51,095 nt of DNA from Synechococcus sp. AG-683-C23 (GTDB lineage: Bacteria > Cyanobacteriota > Cyanobacteriia > PCC-6307 > Cyanobiaceae), in NCBI GenBank assembly GCA_003208835.1, contig QCVD01000015.1, positions 1 through 51,095 on the forward strand, given 5' to 3'. The notes beneath the pieces were generated by a model. The model searched no databases and was not told the DNA's origin. It worked only from the letters and a program-made list of their open reading frames with translations. The first letter of the stretch is position 1. Each line of letters opens with the position of its first letter. A program made the position numbers and the translations under genes. Positions 18,597 through 28,335 of this stretch are shown here, one piece after another.

Positions 18597-18694
18597 CCCG
18601 TTGTCGCTAGTCCCAGTCTCAGTTCATTACAGCATGAGCGATCGTTTGATCCCTTAAAAAGAGCGCTGGAGTCGGCGGTCTCGTCGTATCCCGT

Positions 18695-21649
18695 TCAGGT
18701 CTTGGGTCTCTGAAGTTGTGATCTGATTTGAGCGGCCAAGATGGGATTCCGCTCAGAGATCACATGCGCCCAAGGACCAATGTCTTGATGTGTAGGATTG
18801 TCGCGTAAAAGTGAAACTTTCAAAAAAGGAAAGTTTTTTGTTTCAATCAACTCTCGCCAGGCTGTATGCAAAATATTTCCGTTGGCATGTTTTGTGTAAA
18901 GGCTCTCGGTTTTAAATCCGGATTTTTGCAGGAGGACTGACAAGCCAACCTCATATTTCTTGATCAGATCACGTTTTTTAGGCCATGACTCCAGTTGATT
19001 CCAAAAGTTTTTAAAGGCTGTATTTTGAATGACTGGTTTTTGAAAAGCGAGAAAAGCAGATTGAAGATGTGGTGAGTACATCTGATCGTCGGTGAGTCCG
19101 ATGATGTCAGAATCACTTGATTTTATCTGTTCAAATAAATCATCGAGGGGAGAGATTGGTCCCCAAAAGCTGTCGTTTGTGAGAATAAGTTGATTGATAT
19201 GTTTTAGATCCTTTTCAAGCCAATGTAGGGCCGCCATCCAGCTGCCAAAGTCATACCCTTCGTTGCGGCGAATCAAAATGGCGCGGCAGCATCGTTTGAG
19301 CTTTCCCATGGTTTTCCAATGCCATCGAAGGCCTGGCGAAGCTGAGACCAAGACAACATCTCCGAATTGATCGTAGCTCTCCAAAAGGTTGAAAAGATCT
19401 GGACGTAAGCGGTTGGATGGATCAAAATGAGCCACAATAATTAAGGGCCTGTTGTTATTCGCTTGCCAGCCCTGTTGTTTCCATTGGCTGATCCGCTGAG
19501 GCTTGACGGGACCCAATGAATGTGGTGCAGGATCTTTTGGTTGGAAGCGGTTGCTATGGGGATGGAGGCGCTGGCTAAAGAGTGGATCGCCTGTTTCGAA
19601 GAGTCCTGCGTGTTTATGCCTCAAATAACCCGACTCGCGTTGATGTCGGGCCAGTGCTTCTCCTGATTGGTCTTTGCCGCGACTCACCGATTCATGGTGA
19701 ATGATGTCAACAAAGGGTGTGACAACAATAGAGCCTTCTAATTGACGTAATCGCAGGCATAGATCTACATCGTTGAAGACAACGGCGAGTTGTTCATCGA
19801 ATCCACCAACTTGATCAAAATCAGCGGTTCGCAGCATCAAACATGCAGCAGTGGCTGCAATCCACTCTTCCTGTACTCCCAAGGGAGTAAAAAGTTCGAT
19901 AACACTTGCTTCGGTTAGGTGTTTGCCGGGTTCCAAGACACAGCGTCGTTCTCCCTTGATGAGCACAACCCCATGATGTTGGATGCTGTTGCTGGGGTAA
20001 CGCAAGCGTGCACCTACGGCCATTGTGTGGCGAATGGCGAATGGATCGAGGAGCTTTTGAAGAACATCATCAGAGCGGACTTCGATGTCATTGTTGAGAA
20101 GTAAGAGGTGCGTTCCTTGGCAGTAAGGGCGTGCAAAATTATGAATTTGCGCGTAATTAAAGTCACAATCTATATGTACTACCGTTACATCATTTTTAAC
20201 CCGCTGCTCATCGAGCCAAGCCAAGGTTTCTGAATTTGTACTTCCGTTATCAATCAAGATCAGTTCATAGGGAACGTCTCCAGCACAACGTTGAATTGAT
20301 TCCACGCAAACTTTGGTGAGTGATGCACTATCTCGAAAGGGAATCAGAATCGAAACAAGTGTGTTCTTTGGGGGGGTCCAATGCACTTGATGGCATCCAG
20401 GCCAGCTTGGATGAGCGCTAATCCCCCCTCCGGTTGTTAGAAAATAGGCCCCGCGCTCTCGACAGATACTGAGGGCTTCCTGGGATTGCGATGCGCTGAA
20501 AATCCGTCGATCTCTGGGGGACGCCACATCTGGAATGGCGGGATTCGTTGTGATATTTCGACTGAGTAGATCTTGTATTAAGTGCTCACACTTCTGGCTT
20601 TGCGTACTGACTTGCAGGCTGAGATCAAGAACCAGATTGTGAACACACAACCGTTGCTTAGGGAGTTCTAATTGGCGCAATCGGCTCAGTCGAATGGTCA
20701 CCAGACCACCGATGCATCCTCGGGTGAGCAAACGCCAAGGCACGACCGCTACACGGTTTTGGCGGTTGCCAGGGCGCTGTGCTGGCTCGGAGCTCCACTG
20801 CAACGTTTCATCAGAGCTGAACAACGCAGCAGTGGGTGAAGCTTCGGCGGCTCTACTCAGTAGTTGTGGCGCTTGCGGTGCCAAGCGGTCGTCGCTGTGG
20901 CAAAAACTCACGAGAGCCTCGTTGGCTGAAGGCAGTGCCGACCACACCGAATCGAGATCCCCCAGGAGGCCGTGGATGATCTGGTTCCAGCCAAGGGTGT
21001 TCTCGCGAACAGTGTTCCCGCCAAGGGGCGACGCTGCGTTCTCGGCTGGATGAGGCTCCGTTTGTAAAACCACCAAAATCAGTGGCAATGGATTGTGTGG
21101 TGGGGTGACGGTTTGAAGGACGGCCTGAACGGTCTCATCCGGTTCCGGTTGGTAGCGGTCGAGGTCTTTCCCGAGTGCACGTCCCTGGCGGAACCGTTTC
21201 CAGCCGAACGTGGCCAAGTGTTCCAGTGCGGAAGAGTGCTGGCGGTGAAGCTCTTTTTTGGCGCCTGGACGGAGACCGTCGAGATAGGCCTCCAAGTGAA
21301 TGGGGGGTAGATCCGTATAGAGCGGTGCTTCCCCACGGATGATCTGGGTGAGTCGCCCAGAGCTCACAAGAGCTTTCGCTGTGACTAGCTCTGGATGGGC
21401 TCGCCCCAGTGCCTCTTCATCGATTCCGCTATCTCGTGGTGTCCATCTCTTGGGAGTTACCAGAAGAGGAATGGGGATGAGACGAGGATCGAGGAATGCC
21501 ACTGGCAAGCCTGGATTTCGCTCCGCCAACTTGGGCTGCAAGCTTTCCAAGCCAAAGCCCAGCTCAACAACCTGTCGAAGAGCTTGGGTGAGCGACCGAT
21601 CGGAACGACGTTGGCTGGGCACCATGGGCCTGGGACTTCCCCTAGTCAA
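18695..21649 (-). CDS. Two-module GT2/RgpF glycosyltransferase
   Basis: A 984-residue protein. Residues about 185-360 look like an eroded GT2-type module (LVSFCHSDDRLAPQAPQLL and LFSSDE remain). Residues about 430-650 form a full GT2 domain: VSILIPFRDSASLTKVC, ILIDNGSTNSETLAWLD, LLLLNNDIEV (acidic metal-binding motif) and VFNDVDLCLRLR. Residues about 735-960 form an RgpF-type rhamnan synthesis domain (PLIIVAHFDPSNRLRPDLFN, NEGYDFGSWMAAL, LILTNDSFWGP). It appears to be the first gene of the minus-strand cluster, followed by rfbACDB. It likely transfers rhamnose and other sugars onto a surface polysaccharide; specificity is not readable. Confidence 0.88.
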   Translation of the reverse strand: MTRGSPRPMVPSQRRSDRSLTQALRQVVELGFGLESLQPKLAERNPGLPVAFLDPRLIPIPLLVTPKRWTPRDSGIDEEALGRAHPELVTAKALVSSGRLTQIIRGEAPLYTDLPPIHLEAYLDGLRPGAKKELHRQHSSALEHLATFGWKRFRQGRALGKDLDRYQPEPDETVQAVLQTVTPPHNPLPLILVVLQTEPHPAENAASPLGGNTVRENTLGWNQIIHGLLGDLDSVWSALPSANEALVSFCHSDDRLAPQAPQLLSRAAEASPTAALFSSDETLQWSSEPAQRPGNRQNRVAVVPWRLLTRGCIGGLVTIRLSRLRQLELPKQRLCVHNLVLDLSLQVSTQSQKCEHLIQDLLSRNITTNPAIPDVASPRDRRIFSASQSQEALSICRERGAYFLTTGGGISAHPSWPGCHQVHWTPPKNTLVSILIPFRDSASLTKVCVESIQRCAGDVPYELILIDNGSTNSETLAWLDEQRVKNDVTVVHIDCDFNYAQIHNFARPYCQGTHLLLLNNDIEVRSDDVLQKLLDPFAIRHTMAVGARLRYPSNSIQHHGVVLIKGERRCVLEPGKHLTEASVIELFTPLGVQEEWIAATAACLMLRTADFDQVGGFDEQLAVVFNDVDLCLRLRQLEGSIVVTPFVDIIHHESVSRGKDQSGEALARHQRESGYLRHKHAGLFETGDPLFSQRLHPHSNRFQPKDPAPHSLGPVKPQRISQWKQQGWQANNNRPLIIVAHFDPSNRLRPDLFNLLESYDQFGDVVLVSASPGLRWHWKTMGKLKRCCRAILIRRNEGYDFGSWMAALHWLEKDLKHINQLILTNDSFWGPISPLDDLFEQIKSSDSDIIGLTDDQMYSPHLQSAFLAFQKPVIQNTAFKNFWNQLESWPKKRDLIKKYEVGLSVLLQKSGFKTESLYTKHANGNILHTAWRELIETKNFPFLKVSLLRDNPTHQDIGPWAHVISERNPILAAQIRSQLQRPKT

Positions 21650-21976
21650 ACCGACTTACAAACAGGTAGGGAACGTTCTTTGATTTATCGAATGAACTTA
21701 AAAGTCAACAGTACTGAATAGTGGGGCGTAGCAATCGGTTGATGGGGCGATTGATTCTCTTAGGCAAGATCATGATCGAGTTCTGAATTCGCAAGTGCTG
21801 TGTACAAAGAGTCATCAGATCGTGAAACCAATCCTCGATATCCGATCGAAACACCTATGTGTTGGACGCGTTTAGACAGATGATTGCCCTGCTTCATTAG
21901 CGCTTGTTGTGTCTTTGATTGGCTTCTGTTTGTTGTTGCTCGACGTCGGTCTGAGCTTGATGCTGCGGTTGTGAGT
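21650..21976. other. Intergenic region with no recognised gene
   Basis: A gap of 327 bases between the starts and ends of two minus-strand genes. It should contain the promoter of the polysaccharide cluster, which reads leftwards from 21649. I see no tRNA, no strong terminator hairpin and no convincing small frame. A ten-base palindrome GATCATGATC lies at 21768-21777. Confidence 0.4.
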
Positions 21977-23029
21977 TCAAAGTGATCTGACTTGGCTTAA
22001 ATCGTCTATAGCGTTGTCAATTAGCCGGTAGGCATCCTCTGGAGTCGGTGCGCGCATTAAGGCATGACGGAGTTGTGATGCGCCCGGGAAACCGGTGCAT
22101 GTCCAGCTCATGTGCTTTCGAGCAATCAGGAGGCCGTGGGATCCCCTGGATGTCACTAAATCATGCAGTTGTTCTTTGGCTAAGTGAAGTTTGGCGCCAC
22201 TATCTGGTGTTTCAGGAATTGGACGATCCATGAATGCGGCCTCGATCTGTCCCACAAGCCAGGGTGCACCCATCGTTCCGCGACCCACCATCACGCCATC
22301 GGCCTTCGTGACGTCTAAGCAATGGAGCGCATCTGTCGGGTTGTTGATATCACCATTGGCAATAACTGGAATATTTAAGGCTTGTTTGACCTCCGCGATG
22401 GCGTTCCAATTCGCGCGGCCTTTGAAACCCTGTTCGCGGGTTCGCCCATGCAGTGTCAACATTTGGGCACCTGCATTTTGAAGTTGTTGGCACCAAGTGA
22501 TTGGGTCTGAACTGGCTCCACACCAACCCAAGCGGGTTTTGACGGTGACGGGAATCGACACCGCTTCAACGACAGCTTCCACGATCTGAGTGGCGAGATC
22601 CGGGGCACGGATCAGTCCTGAGCCACCGCCTTTCTTCGCGATCTTTCGGACAGGACATCCCATGTTGATGTCGATTAAAAAAGCCCCGGCCTGTTCTGCG
22701 CGCCGTGCTGCATCGGCCATCGCCTGAGGTCGGTGATCGAAGATTTGTACGGCGATGGGGCCATGCTCGGCCTTGAGGTCGTCCATCTTTCCGTAGCCGT
22801 GGCCGAGCTCCAGGCTTGTGGCGTTCACCATTTCAGTGAACAGAAGGGAATCCCGCGACCATCGCCGCACTAACCCACGAAAAATCTTGTCGGTAACACC
22901 AGCTAGTGGTGATTGCAGAACTCTTGAATGAAGCTGACGGCAGGTGCCATTGCCGGGAAGATGAATGGGGGTTTGCAGGGGAGTTTGTCGTTGAGTTTGC
23001 AGGCCGTGGTTCAGAGCTTTCAGCATCAT
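21977..23029 (-). CDS. dus: tRNA-dihydrouridine synthase (DusB-like)
   Basis: A 350-residue flavoenzyme that reduces uridine to dihydrouridine in tRNA D-loops. The TIM-barrel motifs are present: LQSPLAGVTDKIFR, then INMGCPVRKIAKKGGGSGLI with the catalytic cysteine, VTVKTRLGW, LTLHGRTREQGFKG, VIANGDI and GVMVGRGTMGAPWL. The C-terminal helical tRNA-binding domain contains the RKHMSWTCTGFPGA block. The first 35 or so residues are a variable extension, and initiation a little further in is possible. The subfamily assignment is by general similarity only. Confidence 0.92.
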   Translation of the reverse strand: MMLKALNHGLQTQRQTPLQTPIHLPGNGTCRQLHSRVLQSPLAGVTDKIFRGLVRRWSRDSLLFTEMVNATSLELGHGYGKMDDLKAEHGPIAVQIFDHRPQAMADAARRAEQAGAFLIDINMGCPVRKIAKKGGGSGLIRAPDLATQIVEAVVEAVSIPVTVKTRLGWCGASSDPITWCQQLQNAGAQMLTLHGRTREQGFKGRANWNAIAEVKQALNIPVIANGDINNPTDALHCLDVTKADGVMVGRGTMGAPWLVGQIEAAFMDRPIPETPDSGAKLHLAKEQLHDLVTSRGSHGLLIARKHMSWTCTGFPGASQLRHALMRAPTPEDAYRLIDNAIDDLSQVRSL

Positions 23030-23101
23030 TGAAGCTTGGTTAGGTGTGCCCTTTTCAGGGCTTGGGGATGATGAACAACACTTCGCTCAGTTTCGTCCGC
23101 A

Positions 23102-23554
23102 ATGGGTGATCTCTGGCCTGTTAGTCGTGCCCTACTGCAGCAGATTCTTGAGGACCGTTGCACCGATCGCTTCGTCTGCGAATGCATCTGGGCGCGGCTG
23201 GGATATGTCCCCAAGGGTGATCAATGGCATGCCGGTCCCACCACATCGAAAGATTGGTCTGATGCGTTCCCGTTTGGCCCTGAGTTGATTGCTCAGCGTC
23301 CAGCCTCTGTGCGTTTAACCCGCTCGATTCCCAAGCCTCTCAAACAGCTTTTAAAAGAACAGCTGGGTTTCGCTGGATACAAAATCGGTGGGTTGTACCC
23401 CCGTCGCACCCGTCGTGCCACCGCGGTGAGTTGGTTGTTGGCATGGCTGGCCCAGCGGGGTGAGCCTCTGCCAGATCATGGCCCTCTGGCCCCCGAGATG
23501 CCGATTCCCACTGATCCGGTGAGGGGTCATCCGGGAGATCTCCCGATTTCATGA
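23102..23554 (+). CDS. DUF1823 family protein
   Basis: A 150-residue soluble protein of the cyanobacterial DUF1823 family. Typical segments are the helix LLQQILEDRCTDRFVCECIW and the basic RLTRSIPKPLKQLLKEQLGF followed by YPRRTRRATAVSWLL. The C-terminal 25 residues are Pro-rich. No catalytic motif is apparent and the function is unknown. It is divergent from the dus gene and precedes der by 69 bases, so it may be cotranscribed with der. Confidence 0.8.
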   Translation: MGDLWPVSRALLQQILEDRCTDRFVCECIWARLGYVPKGDQWHAGPTTSKDWSDAFPFGPELIAQRPASVRLTRSIPKPLKQLLKEQLGFAGYKIGGLYPRRTRRATAVSWLLAWLAQRGEPLPDHGPLAPEMPIPTDPVRGHPGDLPIS

Positions 23555-23623
23555 GATCAAAACCGCTACAGAACAACGATTCGATGGGTCTGTAGGGTCG
23601 AAGATTGATTCGAATCAAGCTCC

Positions 23624-24991
23624 TTGGCGCGTCCTGTCGTCGCAATTATTGGACGCCCCAACGTTGGCAAGTCCACCCTGGTGAACAGGCTCTGCCGAAG
23701 TCGTGAAGCCATTGTGCACGACCAGCCTGGGGTAACAAGGGATCGCACGTATCAGGACGGTTACTGGGGGGACCGTGAGTTCAAGGTGGTGGACACCGGT
23801 GGGTTGGTGTTTGACGACGACAGCGAATTCCTGCCTGAGATTCGTGAGCAAGCTGCATTGGCCTTGGATGAGGCCAGCGTCGCCTTGGTGATTGTTGACG
23901 GAAAGCAAGGACTCACTGCGGCCGATGAATCCATTGCGGAATTTTTGCGACAGCAGCGCTGTCCCACATTGCTGGCCGTCAATAAGTGTGAGTCGGTCGA
24001 ACAGGGCTTGGCCATGGCCGCTGAGTTTTGGTCGCTTGGGCTAGGAGAGCCTTTTCCCATTTCAGCAATTCATGGGGCAGGCACCGCTGAGATCTTGGAT
24101 CAAGTCCTCACATTTTTGCCGCCCAAGGATCAGGAAGGTGACGAAGAAGAGCCGATTCAGATGTCGATTATTGGGCGTCCGAACGTTGGTAAATCCAGCC
24201 TTCTGAATGCCATTTGTGGAGAGCAGCGCGCCATCGTGAGCCCGATCCGAGGCACAACTCGCGACACAATCGATACCAACATCGTTCGAGAAAATCGCCC
24301 GTGGCGACTTGTTGATACTGCGGGAATCCGCCGCCGCCGCAGTGTGAATTATGGACCTGAATATTTTGGAATCAATCGTAGCTTTAAGGCGATTGAACGC
24401 AGTGATGTGTGTGTGTTGGTGATTGATGCCCTTGATGGGGTAACAGAACAAGATCAACGTTTGGCCGGACGGATTGAAGAGGACGGTCGGGCTTGTGTTG
24501 TTGTGGTCAATAAGTGGGATGCGGTGGAAAAAGACAGCCACACCATGTCGGCGACGGAAAAAGAGTTGAGGGCCAAGCTTTATTTTCTCGATTGGGCTCC
24601 GATGCTCTTCACCTCTGCTCTTACTGGACAACGGGTGGAGAGCATCTTTGCGCTTGCTGCCTTAGCGGTGGAGCAGCATCGCCGCCGCGTCACCACCTCT
24701 GTGGTGAATGAGGTGCTGAAAGAAGCCTTGAGTTGGCGCTCACCACCCACAACTCGCGGGGGCAGGCAAGGAAAGCTGTACTACGGCACCCAGGTGGCCA
24801 GTCGGCCTCCCAGCTTCACTTTGTTCGTGAACGATCCAAAACTATTCGGGGACACTTACCGCCGTTATGTGGAACGGCACATTCGCGAAGGTCTTGGCTT
24901 TGACGGAACACCGGTGAAATTGTTTTGGCGAGGGAAACAGCAACGCGACGCCGAAAAAGAGTTGGCTCGTCAACAAAACCGCAGGGGGTGA
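23624..24991 (+). CDS. der: Ribosome-assembly GTPase Der (EngA)
   Basis: A 455-residue protein with the tandem GTPase domains that define Der. Domain 1 has [14 protein letters not shown] at about residue 10 with the G3 Asp in DTGGL and G4 NKCE. Domain 2 has [14 protein letters not shown] at about residue 185, DTAGIRRR and NKWD. A C-terminal KH-like domain follows ([10 protein letters not shown] end region). Der is required for maturation of the 50S ribosomal subunit. The next gene begins three bases after its stop, so the two probably form an operon. Confidence 0.96.
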   Translation: MARPVVAIIGRPNVGKSTLVNRLCRSREAIVHDQPGVTRDRTYQDGYWGDREFKVVDTGGLVFDDDSEFLPEIREQAALALDEASVALVIVDGKQGLTAADESIAEFLRQQRCPTLLAVNKCESVEQGLAMAAEFWSLGLGEPFPISAIHGAGTAEILDQVLTFLPPKDQEGDEEEPIQMSIIGRPNVGKSSLLNAICGEQRAIVSPIRGTTRDTIDTNIVRENRPWRLVDTAGIRRRRSVNYGPEYFGINRSFKAIERSDVCVLVIDALDGVTEQDQRLAGRIEEDGRACVVVVNKWDAVEKDSHTMSATEKELRAKLYFLDWAPMLFTSALTGQRVESIFALAALAVEQHRRRVTTSVVNEVLKEALSWRSPPTTRGGRQGKLYYGTQVASRPPSFTLFVNDPKLFGDTYRRYVERHIREGLGFDGTPVKLFWRGKQQRDAEKELARQQNRRG

Positions 24992-24994
24992 GCG

Positions 24995-25903
24995 ATGGAC
25001 TGGTTGCGTCAGATCCCCATGGGGCAGTACGTCGATGGCTCTGAGGGTTGGCTTCGGCGTCTCGACCCCCGTCTGAAGCTGGCCTGGTCCCTGATGTTTC
25101 TGCTAACTCCGGTCCTGGCCGGTCCTTTGTGGCGCGTCGGATTGGTGCTCAGTTTGCTTGTGCTGACAGCCCTCAGCGGCTTGCCGCGCAAGCTCTGGTG
25201 GCGATCACTGCTGGTGCTGGTGCTTCTGGCCGTTGCGGTTGGTTTGCTGTCCATGCTGCTCCCCGCGGTGGATCCCCCAGCGGCCTTCTCCCTGCGCAAC
25301 CCTGCAGAACTTCCCAATGCCGCGACAGACGGGCCATCTTGGGATTTGATCAGGCTTGGGCCGCTTCAATGGGGCAGCTTCAGTCTTGGTCCGCTTGTGG
25401 TGGATCGCGCCTCAGCTCTGCTGGGTTTGCGCACGTCGACCTTGATTTTCACAGTGATCCAGAGCGTCAACCTTGTGCTCACCACCACCACCCCAGAAGA
25501 TCTTGTGTGGGGTTTGAGCTGGTATCTATCGCCGTTTGCAGTCTTCGGACTCCCCGTTGAGAGGTTGGGATTTCAGTTGTTGTTAGCGCTGCGCTTTTTG
25601 CCTCTCGTTCAGGAGGAGTTTCAAAACCTGCTTCGCTCCACGGCAAGCCGAGCTGTGAATTTGCGTACTTTGGGATTCAAGGCTGGCTTTGGGATTGTGC
25701 TGGCTGTGGGCGAACGCCTGCTCGCCAATATTTTGTTGCGTGCGGAGCAGGGTGCTGATGCTTTGGTGGCCAGAGGTGGGCGGATTTTGGCTCCATCGCG
25801 GTTTCGCTTGCCTGCAGAGCGGCCTTCGCCCCTGCTCAATGCCCTCGCCCTTCTGGGCTTGATGTTGGTCGTGGGTCTGCGTGGTCAGTACGGTGCTCTT
25901 TGA
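24995..25903 (+). CDS. EcfT-type transmembrane component of an ECF transporter (CbiQ family)
   Basis: A 302-residue membrane protein with the EcfT/CbiQ layout: an N-terminal amphipathic start (RRLDPRLKLAWSL), four to six membrane helices, and the cytoplasmic coupling region with the Ala-Arg-Gly motif (EQGADALVARGG). In ECF transporters this subunit couples an ATPase pair to a vitamin- or metal-binding S component. Neither ATPases nor an S component are adjacent here, so the substrate cannot be inferred. It lies directly between der and pipX. Confidence 0.88.
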   Translation: MDWLRQIPMGQYVDGSEGWLRRLDPRLKLAWSLMFLLTPVLAGPLWRVGLVLSLLVLTALSGLPRKLWWRSLLVLVLLAVAVGLLSMLLPAVDPPAAFSLRNPAELPNAATDGPSWDLIRLGPLQWGSFSLGPLVVDRASALLGLRTSTLIFTVIQSVNLVLTTTTPEDLVWGLSWYLSPFAVFGLPVERLGFQLLLALRFLPLVQEEFQNLLRSTASRAVNLRTLGFKAGFGIVLAVGERLLANILLRAEQGADALVARGGRILAPSRFRLPAERPSPLLNALALLGLMLVVGLRGQYGAL

Positions 25904-25918
25904 ATTGGGTCTGTAGCG

Positions 25919-26185
25919 ATGGCTTCCGAGCGCTACCTCAACCATCCCACCTTTGGGATGCTTTATCGGGTCGCTCCGGCGGGAGAAGGGCGTGATGTCT
26001 ATGCCACGTTGTACGCCCAGCGCATGTTTTTTCTAGTCACGCTGCAAGCGCGTGGAGCGCAGTTCGAAGTGATCCCTTACGGGGATGCCCGTCATCACGC
26101 CGAGGTGAATATCAGCCGATGTCGGCGTGATGGCTCGGACGATTTGGCGAGTTGGCGCCAACTCTTTGATCAAACCTTCATCTGA
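25919..26185 (+). CDS. pipX: PII- and NtcA-interacting protein PipX
   Basis: An 88-residue protein matching the cyanobacterial PipX family in length and sequence: it begins MASERYLNHPTFGMLYRV, has the TLYAQRMFFLVTLQ strand block of the Tudor-like fold, and ends in a helical tail (LFDQTFI). In cyanobacteria PipX co-activates the nitrogen regulator NtcA when 2-oxoglutarate is high and is held by PII when it is low. The following gene, pipY, is its usual partner. Confidence 0.92.
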   Translation: MASERYLNHPTFGMLYRVAPAGEGRDVYATLYAQRMFFLVTLQARGAQFEVIPYGDARHHAEVNISRCRRDGSDDLASWRQLFDQTFI

Positions 26186-26189
26186 TCCA

Positions 26190-26852
26190 TTGACCGATTC
26201 CCTAGCTGAACGCTGGACGACTTTGACGGGGAAGCTGCCCGCCAGGGGCCGTTTGCTGGCGGTGAGTAAAGGCCACCCTGCAGCGTCGATTCGTGCCGTT
26301 GCCTCGTTAGGGCAAGAAGCCTTTGGCGAAAGCCGGTTGCAGGAAGCTGTCGAAAAGCAGGCGTTGCTGTCGGACTTATCCCTGCAGTGGCATTTCATTG
26401 GCCGATTGCAACGCAACAAGGTGCGTGGTGTCGTGAAGGCGTTTTCTGTGATCCATTCGGTGGACTCCTTCGCGCTGGCGGAGCGGGTGTCGCGTATTGC
26501 TGGAGAAGAGCGCTGCTGTCCTGAAGTGTTGCTCCAGGTGAGGTTCCGTGAGGATCCAACCAAGGGTGGAATGGAACCGGCCGACATCCTTTCGACTTGG
26601 CCCCAGCTCTCTGCATTGCCGTCGTTGCGGATCACGGGGTTGATGACCATGGCTCCGCTCGGCTTGGAGGGAGACGATCGTCAAACCTTGTTTGTGGAGT
26701 GCCGATCTCTAGCAGATCAATTGGGATTACCGGAGTGCTCTATGGGAATGTCGGGGGATTGGACGGAGGCCGTTGCGGCCGGTAGTACCTGGTTGCGTGT
26801 CGGATCTGCTGTGTTTGGCCAACGGGATGTGCCAAAACATGGTGCGGGCTGA
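26190..26852 (+). CDS. pipY: PLP homeostasis protein PipY (YggS/COG0325 family)
   Basis: A protein of about 220 residues with the YggS-type single-domain TIM barrel. The PLP lysine is in LLAVSKGHPAASI; other marks are FGESRLQEA, LQWHFIGRLQRNKVR, LRITGLMTMAPLG and SMGMSGDWTEAVAAGSTWLR followed by VGSAVFG. The family keeps the PLP pool balanced. The frame is open back to an ATG at 26127, which would overlap pipX by 59 bases. I prefer the TTG at 26190, four bases after the pipX stop, because it gives the usual N-terminus (TDSLAERW); the choice is uncertain. Confidence 0.9.
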   Translation: MTDSLAERWTTLTGKLPARGRLLAVSKGHPAASIRAVASLGQEAFGESRLQEAVEKQALLSDLSLQWHFIGRLQRNKVRGVVKAFSVIHSVDSFALAERVSRIAGEERCCPEVLLQVRFREDPTKGGMEPADILSTWPQLSALPSLRITGLMTMAPLGLEGDDRQTLFVECRSLADQLGLPECSMGMSGDWTEAVAAGSTWLRVGSAVFGQRDVPKHGAG

Positions 26853-26928
26853 CTTGCCCGGTAGCGGCTGAAACGGTATCCAGGGACATGGTTGTTCAAC
26901 CACATTTCAGCTTGAGAGGATTTTTAAG

Positions 26929-27495
26929 GTGTCGCTGATCTCCCGCTTACGTGCCGTTGTCGCCGGTGACGACTATCTCGATGGTGAACTCGATGATTTC
27001 GCCTACGAAGATGAGCAACAGGATCAGGATCAACGTGCCACTCAGGCCGACGGCGGTGTGTTAGCCACCCTTGGCGGCGGCAACCCATTTGACTTTGGTG
27101 GAGACCTGCCAGGGTCCAACGTGATCGGCATGCCGGGTATCAGTATCGCAGCCGCGGAAGTAAACGTGATGGAGCCCCGCAGTTTCGATGAGATGCCGCG
27201 GGCGATTCAAGCGTTACGGGAGCGTAAAACAGTGATCCTGAATCTCACGATGATGGAGCCGGATCAAGCCCAGCGGGCCGTTGATTTCGTGGCTGGTGGC
27301 ACATTCGCCATCGATGGCCATCAAGAACGGGTTGGTGAGAGCATTTTTCTCTTTGCACCGAGCTGCGTCACGGTGACCAATGCCAGCCAGGACGAAACGT
27401 CATCTCCCACTGTGGTGAGTCGTGAGATTGATGTGGCAGCGCCGCCGGAGTCCGCTTCGGCTCCCTCCCCTGCCTGGGGCACCGCAGCTCTCTGA
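26929..27495 (+). CDS. sepF: Cell division protein SepF
   Basis: A 188-residue protein with the SepF layout: an N-terminal amphipathic membrane-binding segment ([14 protein letters not shown]), an acidic linker, and the compact C-terminal domain (about 80-165) with [39 protein letters not shown] and [20 protein letters not shown]. SepF tethers FtsZ to the membrane at midcell. It starts with GTG, eight bases after a good ribosome-binding site (GAGAGGA). It lies between pipY and proC, a cluster seen in many bacteria. Confidence 0.94.
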   Translation: MSLISRLRAVVAGDDYLDGELDDFAYEDEQQDQDQRATQADGGVLATLGGGNPFDFGGDLPGSNVIGMPGISIAAAEVNVMEPRSFDEMPRAIQALRERKTVILNLTMMEPDQAQRAVDFVAGGTFAIDGHQERVGESIFLFAPSCVTVTNASQDETSSPTVVSREIDVAAPPESASAPSPAWGTAAL

Positions 27496-27503
27496 GTTCT
27501 CTC

Positions 27504-28331
27504 GTGTCGACCACTAACATTCAGCCTGAGATTGGGGTGATCGGTCTGGGTCGCATGGCCCAAGCTCTCGTCGCTCCGCTTCTGGCCAAGGGGCATGTAG
27601 ATCCTCAGCAGCTCTTGGCTGTAGTGGGGTCAGAAGCATCGGCAGCCCTGCGTCGGGCTGAGCTGCCCCAAGGCGTTCATGTCGTTGCTGCAGCGGATTC
27701 ACTCGCTATAAACGTCTGGAGGGCACCGTTGCAGCTGCTGGCTGTAAAGCCCCAGCAGCTCGATGCTGTGGCGCAAACCAGTGCACCGGTTCAGGGTCGG
27801 CCCCTCTTGATTTCAGTTTTGGCAGGCGTACCTCTCGAGCGTCTGCAACGTTTGTTCCCAGGGCATTGCTGTGTGCGTGCTGTGCCCAACACGCCAGCCT
27901 TGGTGGGAGCTGGCTTGACGGCTCTGGCTTGGGGAGACGCGGTGAATGCGGAGCAGCGGCTCCGGGTGAATGAATTGTTTGGCGATGTGGGGGAAGTTCT
28001 TGAACTTCCAGAGCCCAAGCTCGATGCTTTTCTTGCACTCACTTCATCCGGACCGGCATTCATTGCCTTGGTGGCAGAAGCGATGGCCGATGGTGCTGTT
28101 TTGGCGGGTTTGCCGAGGGATTTGGCCCATCGCCTAGCCCATCGCACTCTGGCGGGAACAGCGGCGCTGCTGGATCAACGGGCGTTGCATCCGGGCGAGC
28201 TCAAAGACATGGTGACGTCCCCCGGTGGCACCACCATTGCTGGCATTCGCAAGTTGGAGCAAGCGGGGTTGCGCTCCGCGTTGATTGAGGCGGTGATGGC
28301 GGCAGCGGAGCGCAGCCGTCAATTGGCCTGA
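27504..28331 (+). CDS. proC: Pyrroline-5-carboxylate reductase
   Basis: A 275-residue NADPH-dependent reductase catalysing the last step of proline synthesis. Visible are the N-terminal IGVIGLGRMAQAL nucleotide-binding loop, LAVKPQQLD, VRAVPNTPALVGAG, SSGPAFI and the C-terminal signature MVTSPGGTTIAGI. The start codon is GTG at 27504, eight bases after the sepF stop, consistent with cotranscription. It is convergent with cobI, with four bases between the stop codons. Confidence 0.95.
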   Translation: MSTTNIQPEIGVIGLGRMAQALVAPLLAKGHVDPQQLLAVVGSEASAALRRAELPQGVHVVAAADSLAINVWRAPLQLLAVKPQQLDAVAQTSAPVQGRPLLISVLAGVPLERLQRLFPGHCCVRAVPNTPALVGAGLTALAWGDAVNAEQRLRVNELFGDVGEVLELPEPKLDAFLALTSSGPAFIALVAEAMADGAVLAGLPRDLAHRLAHRTLAGTAALLDQRALHPGELKDMVTSPGGTTIAGIRKLEQAGLRSALIEAVMAAAERSRQLA

Positions 28332-28335
28332 TGGC

